64,000 nt of DNA from Nostoc foliaceum FACHB-393 (lineage in GTDB: Bacteria > Cyanobacteriota > Cyanobacteriia > Cyanobacteriales > Nostocaceae): NCBI RefSeq assembly GCF_014698505.1, contig NZ_JACJTD010000004.1, forward strand, positions 124,001 through 188,000, in the 5' to 3' direction. The notes under the pieces were generated by a model that had not been told where the DNA came from, made no database searches, and saw only the letters and a program-made list of their open reading frames with translations. The position numbers and the translations under genes were made by a program. Each line of letters opens with the position of its first letter. The stretch's first letter is position 1. Shown piece by piece: positions 8,528-17,300 of this stretch.

Positions 8528-8910
8528 ACCGTTAGTCCTTTATTGATGCACTTAAAGTTTATGTTTTGGGATATACCTTAAATAATTCTGTTAACTTGTC
8601 TCACTGAACCGAAGTTTAGGAGAACAAGACAGACAAAACTATAGACGCGAGATGTTACGTCTTGATACTTATAAAAGCGAGTTGGTCGCGCCTTTATATT
8701 TTGTACTGATGACAGTGATGATGACTTCCGTGTTAACACTAGCTTTGTCGAAGTGTATTACGAAAGATTAAGGTTTATAGCTTAATGTATTCCCTAATGA
8801 CAATAAAAAACAGAGTAAAAATATTTCCAGTACCCCATAATCAATACTTAACTTAAAGAAGAAGTCATAATTCACAATTCAGCAATACTTAAGGAGTACT
8901 TTTTAGATAA
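8528..8910. promoter_or_regulatory. Divergent regulatory region between hmpF and hmpA
   Basis: 383 bp without a credible gene separate two divergent motility genes, so both promoters should lie here. In hormogonia hmp genes are known to be switched on through a sigma-factor cascade (SigJ), but I cannot identify a specific box with confidence. Just before hmpA there is AAGGAG at 8890-8895, about 15 bases ahead of the ATG. Confidence 0.5.
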
Positions 8911-10095
8911 ATGCAGGGAAATTTAAATGAAATTGATATTTGCAGTATCCTGCAATTGATTGAATTGGGACAGCGAACTGGGCAACTATGGGTGAGAGCT
9001 ACTAGCTCTCACCATAACAACAAACTGGGTGGAGACGGAGCAAGCAAATATCGCGCCAAACAACAGTCTTGGTTCGTCTTTTTTCTCAATGGTCAAATTA
9101 TCTATTGTCAAGAAGGCAATAGTAATTTATCCAGAATTAGCGATTATTTACGTCATTACCGAGTTGAGATGCAACTCACCGACAAACAAATTGCCTCTCT
9201 ACCATCAACCGACTCACCAGAGTATGCCTATCTTTGGGCACTCTTGGAGCGGAATATTATCAACCCCAAGATAGCTGGTAGTATCATTCACGGCTTGGTG
9301 CATGAAACCCTTTTTGACCTGCTGAGTTTACACCAAGGTAACTTCATTTTCCATCAGGGTGCGGCACTTGCCCCGCAATTAAACACTTTCGAGATTGCTC
9401 CATTTGTTACAAAAATTACGAAGCAGGTGCAAGAGTGGAAGCAACTGTATCCACACATTCAGTCACCCGAACAATTGCCAGTGCTATCTGACAAAGTTCA
9501 GCTACAATCTTCACTACCAGAAGCAACCGTAAGTAAGCTACAACATTGGGCTGATGGTAAAACATCCTTGCGTCAACTGGCTCGCTATCTCAACCGAGAC
9601 ATTTTGACAGTCGCTAAGGCAATATATCCATATGTGCAACAGAGTTGGTTACAACTAGTATATTCAGTTACAAAAAAAACAGAGGCCCACACTGATAGCT
9701 GGGAATTGAAAGGAAAACACAAGGGGCGGATAGTATGTATTGACGATGCGATCGCCATCGGTGAGACTATAAATTCGATCTTACAACCACAAGGTTATGA
9801 AGCGATCGCTCTCACCAATCCTTTAGAGGCACTGAGTCTGGTTTTTCAACTCAAACCGGATTTAATTTTATGCGATATTGCCATGTCGGAATTGGAGGGG
9901 CACGAGGTTTGCGCCATGCTGCGACATTCAACAGCATTTCGGCTCACACCAATTATCATGCTCACTGGTAAAGATGGATTTATTGATCGAGTCAAAGCTA
10001 GGATGGTCGGGGCTACAGATTATTTAACAAAACCATTTACAGACACTGAGTTACTTATGCTCGTAGAGAAATATATCAACATAGAGTCTCAATAG
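8911..10095 (+). CDS. hmpA: PatA-type response regulator of the hmp locus
   Basis: The 394-residue protein begins with MQGNLNEIDICSILQLIELG, the start of the PATAN/DUF4388 domain of PatA-like regulators, extending to about residue 170. A middle region follows (about 200-255), then a receiver domain from about 272 to 392. The phospho-acceptor is Asp322 in LILCDIAM, with the conserved TKPF lysine near the end. The first acidic position reads CIDDAI, still a normal DD pair. It is the first gene of hmpABCDE. PATAN-REC proteins are output regulators of cyanobacterial taxis systems, and related PixG/PatA proteins contact pilus motors. Confidence 0.9.
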   Translation: MQGNLNEIDICSILQLIELGQRTGQLWVRATSSHHNNKLGGDGASKYRAKQQSWFVFFLNGQIIYCQEGNSNLSRISDYLRHYRVEMQLTDKQIASLPSTDSPEYAYLWALLERNIINPKIAGSIIHGLVHETLFDLLSLHQGNFIFHQGAALAPQLNTFEIAPFVTKITKQVQEWKQLYPHIQSPEQLPVLSDKVQLQSSLPEATVSKLQHWADGKTSLRQLARYLNRDILTVAKAIYPYVQQSWLQLVYSVTKKTEAHTDSWELKGKHKGRIVCIDDAIAIGETINSILQPQGYEAIALTNPLEALSLVFQLKPDLILCDIAMSELEGHEVCAMLRHSTAFRLTPIIMLTGKDGFIDRVKARMVGATDYLTKPFTDTELLMLVEKYINIESQ

Positions 10096-10303
10096 TGCAT
10101 GGGGCACATAAAGAGATCCAAGATTCGTTGATCTACTAAAAGATCAGGTAAAAGATGTTATCACAGAGTCAGCTAACTCAGTGAAACCTCAATATCCAGG
10201 AAAATAGTCAAAAACTAGAATTAATTTATACAGTTAATACTTGCGGAGGAATCAGGGAATGTTCCAAATAGGAACGTCTACATCAGGAGGTAAATAGACA
10301 TTT

Positions 10304-10669
10304 ATGAGTACAGTTCTGATTGTGGAAGACAGTATCGCGCAAAGGGAGATGATTACAGACCTCCTAAAAGCAACTGGCTTAACAGTGACCCATGCCAGTG
10401 ACGGATTAGAAGCATTGGAGGCAATTCAAATAGCACCTCCCGATTTAGTGGTATTGGATATTGTCATGCCCCGGATGAACGGCTACGAAGTTTGTCGGCG
10501 CTTAAAATCCGATCCAAAAACCCAAAATGTTCCTGTGGTGATGTGTTCTTCCAAAGGCGAAGAATTTGATCGCTATTGGGGCATGAAACAGGGTGCAGAT
10601 GCCTACATAGCCAAACCATTTCAACCAACCGAGTTGGTGGGAACAGTCAAACAACTGCTGCGAGGATAA
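10304..10669 (+). CDS. hmpB: CheY-like response regulator of the hmp locus
   Basis: A single receiver domain of 121 residues: acidic pair near residues 8-9 (VEDS), phospho-acceptor Asp52 in VVLDIVMPRMNG, and Lys104 in IAKPF. There is no output domain, as in CheY/PilH/PixH proteins. AGGAGGT lies upstream of the ATG. It is followed by hmpC after 13 bp and preceded by a 208 bp gap after hmpA in which I see nothing distinctive, so a second promoter there is possible. It probably receives phosphate from the HmpE kinase and acts on pilus output. Confidence 0.93.
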   Translation: MSTVLIVEDSIAQREMITDLLKATGLTVTHASDGLEALEAIQIAPPDLVVLDIVMPRMNGYEVCRRLKSDPKTQNVPVVMCSSKGEEFDRYWGMKQGADAYIAKPFQPTELVGTVKQLLRG

Positions 10670-10682
10670 GGACAAAAGCAAT

Positions 10683-11213
10683 ATGGTCAGCAAACCGGAC
10701 TTTTTAAGTGGCAGTGGTCAAGACCATTTTCGACCAGAATTACAAGTAGAAAGTCCTGAAGGTGAGTTACATTTGAGGTTTTACATTCCCTCGCATCAGG
10801 AGTTTGCACTACAAGCAACTGGCATTCGGGAGGTAATTGAACTAAGTCCTGATAGAATCACCCCGATTCCTAATGCTTCTCCTTTACTTTTGGGTACTCT
10901 AAATTTACGAGGTCGAGTTATTTGGGTGGCTGATTTGGGCCAATTTCTTGGGGAAGCAAGTGCATTAAACACAGATAGAGCTGAAATTCCGGTGATTGCC
11001 ATTGAAGAGCAAGACACAATAGTGGGTTTAGCAGTAGAGGAAATTGGTGGTATGCACTGGTTGGATGTCCAGAATCTCATGCCACCAACTAGTGTTCCAG
11101 ATACTATGGCTCCCTTTTTACGTGGAGAGTGGTTATTAGGTGCTAAAAACAATCAGTGTCTACGGCTGCTCGATCAAATGGCAATTTTACGGAGTGCTAG
11201 GTGGGCAGGATGA
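10683..11213 (+). CDS. hmpC: CheW-like adaptor of the hmp locus
   Basis: The 176-residue protein is a CheW domain with an N-terminal extension of about 25 residues. Typical blocks are seen: [37 protein letters not shown], and [16 protein letters not shown]. CheW couples receptors to the CheA kinase in membrane arrays. It is encoded between hmpB and hmpD, and its stop codon is followed by the start of hmpD after only 14 bases, so the genes form one transcription unit. Confidence 0.93.
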   Translation: MVSKPDFLSGSGQDHFRPELQVESPEGELHLRFYIPSHQEFALQATGIREVIELSPDRITPIPNASPLLLGTLNLRGRVIWVADLGQFLGEASALNTDRAEIPVIAIEEQDTIVGLAVEEIGGMHWLDVQNLMPPTSVPDTMAPFLRGEWLLGAKNNQCLRLLDQMAILRSARWAG

Positions 11214-11227
11214 AATTGGAGGAGGAA

Positions 11228-14161
11228 ATGGCAGCAAGTATTGATAATTACGAGCCAACATATCAACAGGCGATGAGCGCCTATGTTCAAAGGAATTATG
11301 AGGTTGCCGCCACTTTAGTTGACCAAGTGGTGCAAAATTTACCAAATGACCCCAACTCCCATTTGTTACGGGGTCACATCTACTATGTTTTACAGCAGTA
11401 CGATGTAGCAAAAGAAGAATATCAACAGGTATTAAGCTTGACTGACGATCAAGAAATTATTGGTTTTGCCAATAATGGAATTGAGAATATCAATCAATAT
11501 TTACAGTCATTCATGGGGCAGATTGATACATCAGGAAGCCAAGAGCAAATAAATTCCTCAGAGATGCCTGATGCACTGGCATATAGTGAACAAGAATTAG
11601 AAGATTTGGGCACTAGTGAGGAGTTTGACAGCAATAACCTTGATTTGAACTTTTTTGGAGAGCATGAAGAAACGCTGAATGGCGTTGAAGAATTATCTTC
11701 AAAAAGTCCATTTGATCTACCCACAGAAGATAGTATCGGAACGGGAAAAATATCAGATTATTCTACAGCTTTTGGTGATGATCCTTTTGCCTTCAATGAA
11801 GAATCACAAGAACAAGAATCAAATAGCAGCAGTTGGGAGGAGAAAACAGAATTAGAGTTGCCTGCTTTCTGGCAGGAAGATGTATCAGAAGATCGTCTTG
11901 AAGAATCATTAGGAAATAGTCATTTTTCAGAGAATGGGAAAACTTCTTTTCACGGAAGTTCAGCTAGTGAGAATAGTAATTCTTCCTTTTCTAATTCACA
12001 AACTGGTAATCACGAGAATAATTTCCCTGATTTGTTGAGTGAGCCAAAATCTCCAGAGTTGAGTATTGGAAACTTAGAATATACAAAATCTCCTTTGGGA
12101 GACGAAACTTTACTGATTGTTGAAGAAGAACTTAGAAATAGTTCATCAACAAATAACAACAGTCAATATGATTTGCCGGAAACCGAAGCACATGATTGGT
12201 TAAAGTCAAAAAAACTTGGATTAGAGGAAGGTTACCAGCCAGATTTATCTGATGATGCTTCATCTTTTAGTAGCAATATCCCTCTGAAAGAAAAGCAGTT
12301 TAAATCAGGTGAATTCATCGGTAAAAATAACTTTGATGACGATGAAAATTTTGATATGGAAGCATTTGAGTCTGCCTTCGGCTCAGAGGGTATAAGCTCT
12401 TATGAAGACTCAAACAATATACTGAATGGAGAAAATTCTAAGAGCAATATAGAGTTTTTAGATGACTTTGAGGAATTTGATGATTTAGGTAACATTCCAG
12501 GGTTTGACCTGATCGAAGGAGATTCTAACTTCGGCGATCTAGCAATGCATTCTGCTCCATCAGAAACTAGTGGTAGTGGACGCTCTCAAGTCGTGGATGG
12601 TTCTGCAAGTAATGCAGCTAGCGATCGCGAAGAGGAACTATTCACGATGACTGGTTCCCATGAAGGAGTTCCAGTTTTTAGCCAAACAGATGTCTCGAAA
12701 CTAGAACCCAACGTCAGCATCGAGCAAGGATGGTTAGCACCATTAGAGAATGCCTCGATAGAAAGGAAACAATGGTTAATTGCTGGAAGTGTGGGCATTG
12801 TCTCCGCGCTGGTTGTAGCCACAGTTAGCTTTGTCGCCACCACATTTTCGCCAGTCCAACAACGAGAATCAGTTCGAAACACAGGTTGGGCAATGTCCCT
12901 AGCAGCTGGGATTGCAGGTTTTGCTACCGCCGGCTTTATGGGGAATCTTGCGCTTAAACAAATTCGGCGCACAACCAATGATCTGCAAGCTCAGTTTGAG
13001 GCTGTACGCCAAGGAAATTTGAATGCTCAAGCCACAGTGTTTTCCGAAGATGAATTTGGGCATTTAGCCAGTGGCTTTAATGAAATGGCGCGGGTAATTT
13101 TTACGACCACAAGTGAAGCCCAACGGAAGGCTGATGAACAAGAGGAAGCTAAAGAAAACCTGCAACGCCAAGTGATTCGTCTTTTGGATGATGTGGAAGG
13201 AGCTGCTAGAGGCGATTTAACAGTCCAAGCGGAAGTAACAGCCGACGTACTGGGAGCCGTAGCTGATGCCTTTAACCTGACAATTCAAAACCTGCGGGAT
13301 ATCGTCCAACAGGTAAAAGTGGCGGCGAAAGATGTGACAAAAGGTGCAACAAACTCTGAAACCTTTGCTAGAGCCTTATCTAGTGACGCTTTGCGTCAAG
13401 CAGAAGAGTTGGCAGTGACGCTGAATTCTGTACAGGTAATGACCGACTCGATTCAGCGGGTAGCAGAGGCGGCACGGGAAGCTGAAACCGTTGCTCGTGA
13501 TGCTAGTACGATCGCTCTAAAAGGTGGCGAAGCCGTAGAAAATACCGTAGCAGGGATTTTGGAAATTCGAGAAACCGTTGCCGAAACCACTCGAAAAGTG
13601 AAGCGGTTGGCGGAATCTTCCCAAGAAATTTCTAAAATTGTGGCGTTGATTTCTCAAATTGCTTCGAGAACAAACTTGTTAGCACTCAATGCTAGTATTG
13701 AGGCGGCAAGGGCGGGAGAAGCTGGACGCGGGTTTGCGATCGTCGCGGATGAAGTGCGCCAGTTAGCAGATAAATCTGCTAAGTCCTTGAAGGAAATTGA
13801 ACAAATTGTGATGCAAATCCAAAGCGAAACAGGCTCTGTAATGACCGCGATGGAAGAAGGCACACAACAAGTAATTAAAGGGACAAAATTGGCAGAAGAA
13901 GCCAAGCGATCGCTCGAAAACATTATTCAAGTAGCGAATCGCATCGATATTCTTGTACGCTCGATTACCAGCGACACTGTAGAACAGACTGAAACTTCCC
14001 GCGCCGTCGCTCATGTAATGCAATCAGTAGAACTCACCGCGCAAGAAACTTCCCAGGAAGCACAGCGAGTTTCAGGTGCCCTACAACACTTAGTAGGTGT
14101 ATCCCGTGACTTGATTGCCTCCGTTGAACGTTTCCGAGTGGAAACTATGGAAACCAGGTAA
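11228..14161 (+). CDS. hmpD: Methyl-accepting chemotaxis protein with N-terminal TPR and acidic linker
   Basis: I chose the ATG at 11228 because GGAGG lies five bases upstream; upstream GTG (11201) and ATG (11210) would overlap or abut hmpC. The 977-residue protein has a TPR-like helical start (to about 95), a long Ser/Asp/Glu-rich unstructured stretch (about 100-505), two membrane spans (about 515-540 and 555-577), HAMP-like segments (about 580-700) and a C-terminal signalling coiled coil. The hairpin tip motif is present ([20 protein letters not shown] and [10 protein letters not shown]). Its lack of a periplasmic sensor domain, with only about 15 residues between the spans, means sensing is probably internal. 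This is the PixJ/PilJ-like receptor of the locus. Confidence 0.92.
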   Translation: MAASIDNYEPTYQQAMSAYVQRNYEVAATLVDQVVQNLPNDPNSHLLRGHIYYVLQQYDVAKEEYQQVLSLTDDQEIIGFANNGIENINQYLQSFMGQIDTSGSQEQINSSEMPDALAYSEQELEDLGTSEEFDSNNLDLNFFGEHEETLNGVEELSSKSPFDLPTEDSIGTGKISDYSTAFGDDPFAFNEESQEQESNSSSWEEKTELELPAFWQEDVSEDRLEESLGNSHFSENGKTSFHGSSASENSNSSFSNSQTGNHENNFPDLLSEPKSPELSIGNLEYTKSPLGDETLLIVEEELRNSSSTNNNSQYDLPETEAHDWLKSKKLGLEEGYQPDLSDDASSFSSNIPLKEKQFKSGEFIGKNNFDDDENFDMEAFESAFGSEGISSYEDSNNILNGENSKSNIEFLDDFEEFDDLGNIPGFDLIEGDSNFGDLAMHSAPSETSGSGRSQVVDGSASNAASDREEELFTMTGSHEGVPVFSQTDVSKLEPNVSIEQGWLAPLENASIERKQWLIAGSVGIVSALVVATVSFVATTFSPVQQRESVRNTGWAMSLAAGIAGFATAGFMGNLALKQIRRTTNDLQAQFEAVRQGNLNAQATVFSEDEFGHLASGFNEMARVIFTTTSEAQRKADEQEEAKENLQRQVIRLLDDVEGAARGDLTVQAEVTADVLGAVADAFNLTIQNLRDIVQQVKVAAKDVTKGATNSETFARALSSDALRQAEELAVTLNSVQVMTDSIQRVAEAAREAETVARDASTIALKGGEAVENTVAGILEIRETVAETTRKVKRLAESSQEISKIVALISQIASRTNLLALNASIEAARAGEAGRGFAIVADEVRQLADKSAKSLKEIEQIVMQIQSETGSVMTAMEEGTQQVIKGTKLAEEAKRSLENIIQVANRIDILVRSITSDTVEQTETSRAVAHVMQSVELTAQETSQEAQRVSGALQHLVGVSRDLIASVERFRVETMETR

Positions 14162-14164
14162 AAA

Positions 14165-14348
14165 AGTTAGGAGTTAGGAGCGAGGAGTTAGAAATAAAAA
14201 TCACAACTCACAACTTGAAATAAAGTTAGGAGTTAGGAGTGAAAAGTTAGAAATAAAAATTACAACTCATAACTCATAATTCATAACTCACAACTCATAA
14301 CTCACAACTCATAACTCACAACTCATAACTCACAACTCATAACTCACA
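14165..14348. repeat. Degenerate short tandem repeats between hmpD and hmpE
   Basis: The 196 bp gap holds GTTAGGAGTTAGGAG-type heptamers, then alternating AACTCATAACTCAC units (14 bp period, at least five copies from about 14262 to 14348). The same heptamer families are scattered in Nostoc intergenic DNA. The array ends 10 bp before the hmpE start and replaces any recognisable ribosome binding site. Confidence 0.85.
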
Positions 14349-14357
14349 ACTTTTGCT

Positions 14358-17300
14358 ATGCTGCCGGAACAACAACAGCGGATTTTGGGTTACTTTATTG
14401 AAGAAGCCAGGGATCACCTGAATACCATTGAGCAGGGCTTGCTGAATTTAGAGGGTACTCTGAACGACCCGGAAATGATCAGTGAAGTCTTCCGGGCGGC
14501 TCACTCCATCAAAGGAGGAGCGGCGATGCTTGGATTGACTAGCATCCAGCATACATCTCACCGTCTAGAAGATTGTTTCAAAGTTCTTAAAGAGCATCCG
14601 GTTCAGGTTGACCAAAAGTTAGAGTCCTTATTTCTTGGTGTATCTGATACCCTGAAAGTGCTGTTAGAGCATTTGAGCGGGCCATTTGGTCTTTCTGAAG
14701 ATGCAGCTAATACTTTGATGTCAGAAACTGAGCCGGTCTTTCAATGGCTGAATCAGCATTTGGAATTACTTGTAGAACAAGGGAATAGTGGAGTAACTAG
14801 TAGTACTGACGCAACAGAATTACACACAACCTCTGTAGAGAACGTCTCCACACTTACAGAACTTTTCCTGCGGCGAGATATTCCCAGTGTGACAGAAGAT
14901 GCTCATCAGGAATCTCCAGAAACATCCTTCTCAATAATACCCCAGCAGGTACAGTCGCCAGTCACCGCAAAAGAAAATAATAATTGGGGCGAATTTCAAG
15001 CCCAAGTGCTGCAAAGATTGCGGGAAATGTTGCAACTGTTTAAGCAAACAACAACATCCTCAACTCGACAAAACCTTCAGCAATGCTGTTACCAGTTAGT
15101 CAGACTTGGTGAGACTTGGAAGTTATCCAAGTGGTGTGTTTTGTGTCAAGCAGCAGCCAGTGCGATCGGTAATCCTGAAAATACTTATCTGACGTTAGCT
15201 AAAATTGTCATTACCGAAATCAAGCAAGCTCAAGAATTAGTCCTACAAGGTAGGGAAGCCGAAATTGCAATTAGTCAGCAACTAGAAGCACTTTTGAGCT
15301 TTGCAGAAATTGAGTTGTTAGAAATAACCCCTGATTTATTTGACGAACAGTCTGCGGTTTTGACAGAATCATCAACTGTGTCAGAGCGAGTTCTATCTGG
15401 TAACACCGAGTCATTAGCCCAGACAACTGAAGAACTGAATCTAGACGATCATACTAGCGATGACTCCTATCTTCAACAAAGGACACCACTAAACGCTGCA
15501 ACTCATACTAGTTTTACTTTCACCACACATGACGAAGCACATCCAATTAGTAGCAATCTTGACCCCAATGGCCCAGAAGTAGGAATAGCTGAGTTAAATA
15601 CCCTTGCCGATTTATTTGAAGGTGATACTCCCGAACTAGATGAAAGCTGGCATCAAGAAGAAACCTTAGATGTTGCCACCGATGACTTTGGAATTGATTT
15701 CAGCAGCACTGATGCTGAGGATGCTCATAGCGATTTATCCGATTTACTCTCTTTTGATGAAGACACAAGCAACGAGCAGCATCTAACAACCACAGCTACG
15801 ACAGAAGATTTATCCCTATTATTTGGCGACAATTTCCTAGAAAAAGAGAATTCAGAATCGCAAAATCAAGAAACATCTGCTACGACTCTAGAGCTAAGTG
15901 ATATTAACGTACTTGATATAAATTTAGATTCTTCTTCCCAGGATTTACAAGAATTTATTGATATTTCTAGTGATATAAACTTGCCTCCTAATGTCAACAA
16001 AAACGATGTGGTTGAAGATTTCTTGACACTGGCACTAGATAATGATGCCGAACTATTGCCTACAGGTGAAGTTACTCAACCAGAAACTGAGGCGTTGGCC
16101 AGTGTGGAACTATCTACGAACCAACAAAACAGTCTTGATAAATTATTTTTAGAAACTAGAAATGCAAATTGGGTAGAGGAAATTACCTCTAGTGACTATA
16201 TAGAATTACCCCAGCAAACAGGCTTGTCTTTAGATAACCTATTCGCTGAAATGGAAGAACAGATACTACTGCCTACAACCGAGCCAGAACTCGGTGATTT
16301 ATTTGATACATCTCCAGCAACAGCACCTGAGTTTTCTCAATCAGAAAATGATCTGAGCAACTTCTGGAACCAGGAAACCACAGAGGAAGAGGACGAATTC
16401 GATTCCTTAATTGAGCAGAATGTGGAAAGGGCATTAGAGGAGAGTTTGTTTGCTGCGGCTGATGACATTTTTGCCGATAGTCAGCAGCCAATACCTTCTG
16501 CTATAACCAGTTTTGACATAGAAGAAGATTTTGATATCAATTTCCAGCACCAAGAGCAGCTAGATTTGATATTCTCATCGGATTCTGGAGATGATTTATT
16601 TGATGAGTTAGCACCGAGTAACTCAACTATTTTCCCTGCAATCAACGATAGCGTACAGCCCTCCATGCTTGAAACGCCGTTGTTCTCGCAGCATCCAGAA
16701 GAGGAAATTCTCAGGTCGCAACAACCATTTGTTCCAGAATTTACTAATCAGCCCCTAGATATATCTGCTGTTGATCTGGAACTTAATTCATTCAGCGCTT
16801 TCGATGAAAACACAAATGAAAATCCCCAACTGTTGTTTGAGAATGTAGCTACAGATTCCACCTACATTCAGATGGAAACCACAGATAATACTGTGGATGA
16901 ACTATCGGCTACAGAAAATTCTCTAGATATCAGTTTTGGTGAAACTTCCGATTCAGCATCACCCCAAGTACAGCCAGATGATTTATTTGGTTTCAATGAA
17001 AATCCCCACCTATTGTTTGAGGATGTAGCTACAGACTCTACCTATATTCAGATGGAAACCACAGATAATACTGTGGATGAACTATCGGCTACAGAAAATT
17101 CTCTAGATATCAGTTTTGGTGAAACTTCCGATTCAGCATCACCCCAAGTACAGCCAGATGATTTATTTGGTTTCAATGAAAATCCCCACCTATTGTTTGA
17201 GGATGTAGCTACAGACTCTACCTATATTCAGATGGAAACCACAGATAATACTGTGGATGAACTATCGGCTACAGAAAATTCTCTAGATATCAGTTTTAGT

